Assembly: GCA_020746105.1 (NCBI GenBank)
Contig: CM036628.1
Location: forward strand, 3,978,001 to 4,042,000
Reading direction: 5' to 3'
Source: Trogon surrucura
Taxonomy: Eukaryota > Chordata > Aves > Trogoniformes > Trogonidae
DNA length: 64,000 nt
Positions within the stretch are counted from its first letter, which is position 1; every line of letters starts with the position of its first letter. The translations under genes were made by a program, and so were the position numbers. This document shows positions 61,457 through 64,000 of the stretch, piece by piece. The notes below the pieces were generated by a model. That model did no database searches, was not told where the DNA came from, and saw nothing but the letters and a program-made list of their open reading frames with translations.

Positions 61457-63815
61457 GGCACATTAAAAATATATGAGAAAGTTCTGCTTTCACAGAAGGG
61501 GAGGATTTTGTGCCCTCTGGAGAAATCCTCACTCCTGACTCTTCTTTCCTGGCCCCAGATGAAGAAGGAGGTGGGGATAGTGTACTCTGCTCCACTGACC
61601 CTTTCAAGGAAACCTGTTTCATGTTGTCTCTCATGCCTCCTTGTCGTGCTTGCCAGCTTTCTCTTCCTGCCCTGCCAGTTCCTTGATTTAGCTCTTTCTC
61701 CCTGCCTTGTTTCGTTTTCCCTTTTGCAGTTCTTTTCAAGCCACCACAGAACCACAGCTCAGCCCTAATGAGATTTCAAGGGAGCACCAGGCTGAGGAAG
61801 GCAGCTGGGAGAAATGAATCAGGTTACAGAGAAAGAGCAATTTCCTTCTGTCTCCCCTGTTGGGTATTCAAAGGGCAAAGCAAGCTGGACTGCAGTTATA
61901 GAAGGGCCACCAGGTCAGGTCTTTCTCCTTTCCAGGCATACATCCACACGTCAGGCCAAGTGGGATGGTCATTTGGAAGCCAAGACACCAGCCACTGGGC
62001 AAGTAGGACCTGTGGAGTTCTGTGGGTTCAGGCTGCTCACTTCCCATGGCACTTGGCAGCTGCAAAAGACTCTCATCAGAAACTGGGGGCCAGTATTCCT
62101 TTTTTCCGGCTCCCAACCTACTGCAGATGCCTCCTTTAAAACTCAACCACTTTACCTTCTTCAGCTTCCCTAGATGGCTTTAGGACATCCTTGGGGTGTA
62201 CTGAAAAAGGAGGAAGGCTCGAGGTTTCTACACAGAGAGGTGCAAGAAACACACCGGCAGAATTTGAATATCCCAGAATCACACATACAAAGGAACCAAA
62301 CAATTTTGGCTCTTGAGCTCAGCCCAAAGTTCCCAGGAACTTGACAGCTCATTATCTGCTGCTCCTTACCAAACCCCAGGACCTGCTTTAGGCTTTTGGT
62401 GACAGCAGCAACACTGAGGTATTTTCATCTCCCCTCTTGCTGATCCAGCAAGAGAGGACCAGAGTCTAAGCAGCCCCTGACCTCAGTGCTGCAGAGCAGG
62501 ACTGAAGCTTGCAGCCAGCTCTGCAGAAAGCTGCAGGCAGAGCTCACACCCAAACAGCCGTGAGCACTGCGAAGGCAGCTTGTCTTCACGCAGCATCTCA
62601 CTCCTTCCTTGCCGTGGAAAGTGGGTGTCTGACATCCCCATTCCCAGCACTCTTTCCATCCCTACCTTCTCTGCAGAGACACCTTCATACCCAAGCCTCC
62701 CATTGAGATTTTTTCTGCAAACCCCTCTGGCTCCAAGCCATGTCACCACTGTGGCTCTTTGCTGTGGCAGGGGGATGCAGGGTCAGTTATGCCTTCTCAC
62801 AAGGTACAAATCCATGTGACAAACTAAGGATGCAAGCTCTGGACAGGTCTGTCCATCCACCGCTGCCAGATCATGAAAGAAAATGGTTGTCTAGAATATT
62901 ACAGTTCTTTTTGCCTTCAGTTTTTCTTTTCTAGGAGCACATGAAGAGAAGATCGGGCAGCTATCATCTTAACTTCACCCTCCTACCTCCCTGTGGCTGT
63001 GTGAACAACCGATCTGACTCCCACCAATTTTTTCCCCACTTCTCTACCCTGCTGCTCCGCTTCCTCTCCTTGTTCTCGCTACACTGCTGAGGTGGCTTTG
63101 GGTGTCTGTGGAGGAGGATGACAGACCAAGGGACACAGGCCTGGCGTGGGAGGTGTAACAGGTACACCGGGCAAAGTTGGAGGGAAGGAGAAGCAGATCA
63201 GGGGGAAGTGTCAGAAACAAGGCTTGCAACGTTTTCAAAGTCCCTTCTCTGACCTCCCCTGTTCCACAGCCACATGGAGACAAGGTGTTCCCCCACCCAC
63301 ACTCTGAAGTGTTTTGGTTCACACATCCCATGTGCATCTGCCTGCGGGTGAGCCGTTATCGCCGCCTGCAATTCTCCTGCTGAGCAAAGCTCAACATCAG
63401 ATGCTTAGAGCCCTTCCCAGCTAACTGCAGGTCAGAAATCCTCACAGCAAAGTCCTCTGGGCACGAAGATGGACAAGCAAGGCTTGCACCAGGGTCCCCA
63501 GCTACCGTCAGCTCCATGCTGCCGGCACACAGCAAGCCCAACACCCCTGACCAGACTTATTTCCACACCCACTGTACCCATGCAGCCAGCACGATTTTTC
63601 TGGGGCTTAAAGGAGCTGTTGCACTGGGAATTGGTGGGGCTAATCTCAGCAGCACAGCTCGTAAGGTGGCTGCAGCATCACCAAACCCACAGACGAGAAG
63701 GACGGGCTGTTGACCAGTGTGAGGCATTGTGGCAGGTGACTGCCCATGCACTTACAAAAGACACCAAGCTGAAGACACAGAGGCATGGAAGAAGTGCCTG
63801 GAGGCACAGAGGAGA
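61457..63815. other. Gene-free stretch
   Basis: No exon, repeat body or RNA gene was recognised on either strand. If GABRG4 exons 1-3 lie beyond 64000, this too is part of its long first introns. Confidence 0.5.
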
Positions 63816-64000
63816 TCACAGAATGTTAGGGGTTGGAAGGGACCTCTGAAGACCATCTAGTCCAACCGCCCTGCCAGAGCAGGATCCCACAGGAACACAT
63901 CCAGGTGGGTTTTGAAAGTCTCCACAGATGGAGACTCCACAACCTCTCTGGGCAGCCTGTGCCAGGGCTCTGTCACCCTCACAATAAAGAAGTATTTCCC
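63816..64000 (-). mobile_element. CR1 LINE 3' fragment running off the window
   Basis: CACAGAATGTTAGGGGTTGG, then GACCATCTAGTCCAACCGCC, GGAGACTCCACAACCTCTCT and AAGTATTTCCC are the reverse-oriented CR1 3' region. The element continues beyond 64000. Confidence 0.93.

Noticed and set aside
61422-61755. Lys/Arg-rich minus frames ending in poly-Phe
   Set aside because: The ends come from the A16 tract at 61441-61456; no real protein feature remains.
1-64000. CRISPR arrays, bacterial operons, tRNA or rRNA genes
   Set aside because: No regularly spaced repeats, no cloverleaf with A/B boxes and no rRNA sequence was recognised; the window is vertebrate nuclear DNA.

Overview
This window looks like bird nuclear DNA. 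It carries many CR1 (chicken repeat 1) LINE fragments with the octamer tails of that family, avian-type LTR elements, and interrupted vertebrate exons with canonical splice sites. The species cannot be fixed from the sequence. There is no operon-like structure, no CRISPR array and no RNA gene that I can support, and almost every long open frame outside the exons is noncoding.

The one convincing gene is the 3' two-thirds of a GABA-A receptor gamma-subunit gene on the minus strand. Six coding exons lie between 50865 and 42959. The codon phases join perfectly through all five junctions and give 363 residues plus a stop. They cover most of the extracellular domain from beta-strand 1/2 onward, the Cys-loop, TM1 to TM4 and the C-terminus. 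The short acidic TM3-TM4 loop and a CFxCC-like cysteine cluster fit the avian gamma-4 subunit (GABRG4, counterpart of mammalian GABRE) better than gamma-1, -2 or -3. Exons 1 to 3 (signal peptide and N-terminus) are not recognised in the 13 kb upstream and may lie beyond the window.

Region by region: 1-13.6 kb holds no gene I can support. 13.7-14.2 kb holds a probable solo LTR. 15.6-17.6 kb is a small degenerate endogenous retrovirus with two LTRs, gag and env remnants and no pol. 17.6-38 kb is intergenic with scattered CR1 pieces. 38.76-39.22 kb is a decayed LNX-type RING/TRAF-finger gene copy on the minus strand, next to a CR1. 40.8-41 kb has a short AT-rich tandem array. 42.96-50.87 kb is the GABRG4 exon cluster, with CR1 insertions and a minisatellite in its introns. 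54.08-56.08 kb stacks a CR1, an antisense retroviral pol fragment and a solo LTR. 60.35-61.02 kb and 63.82 kb to the end are CR1 copies, and between them an AATAAA signal followed by A16 suggests an old retrotransposed 3' end.

I did not find a novel multi-gene system. The most checkable oddities are a 20-bp tandem duplication that repeats the 5' splice donor of the TM1 exon of GABRG4, the dead LNX-like copy, and the pol-less retroviral element.
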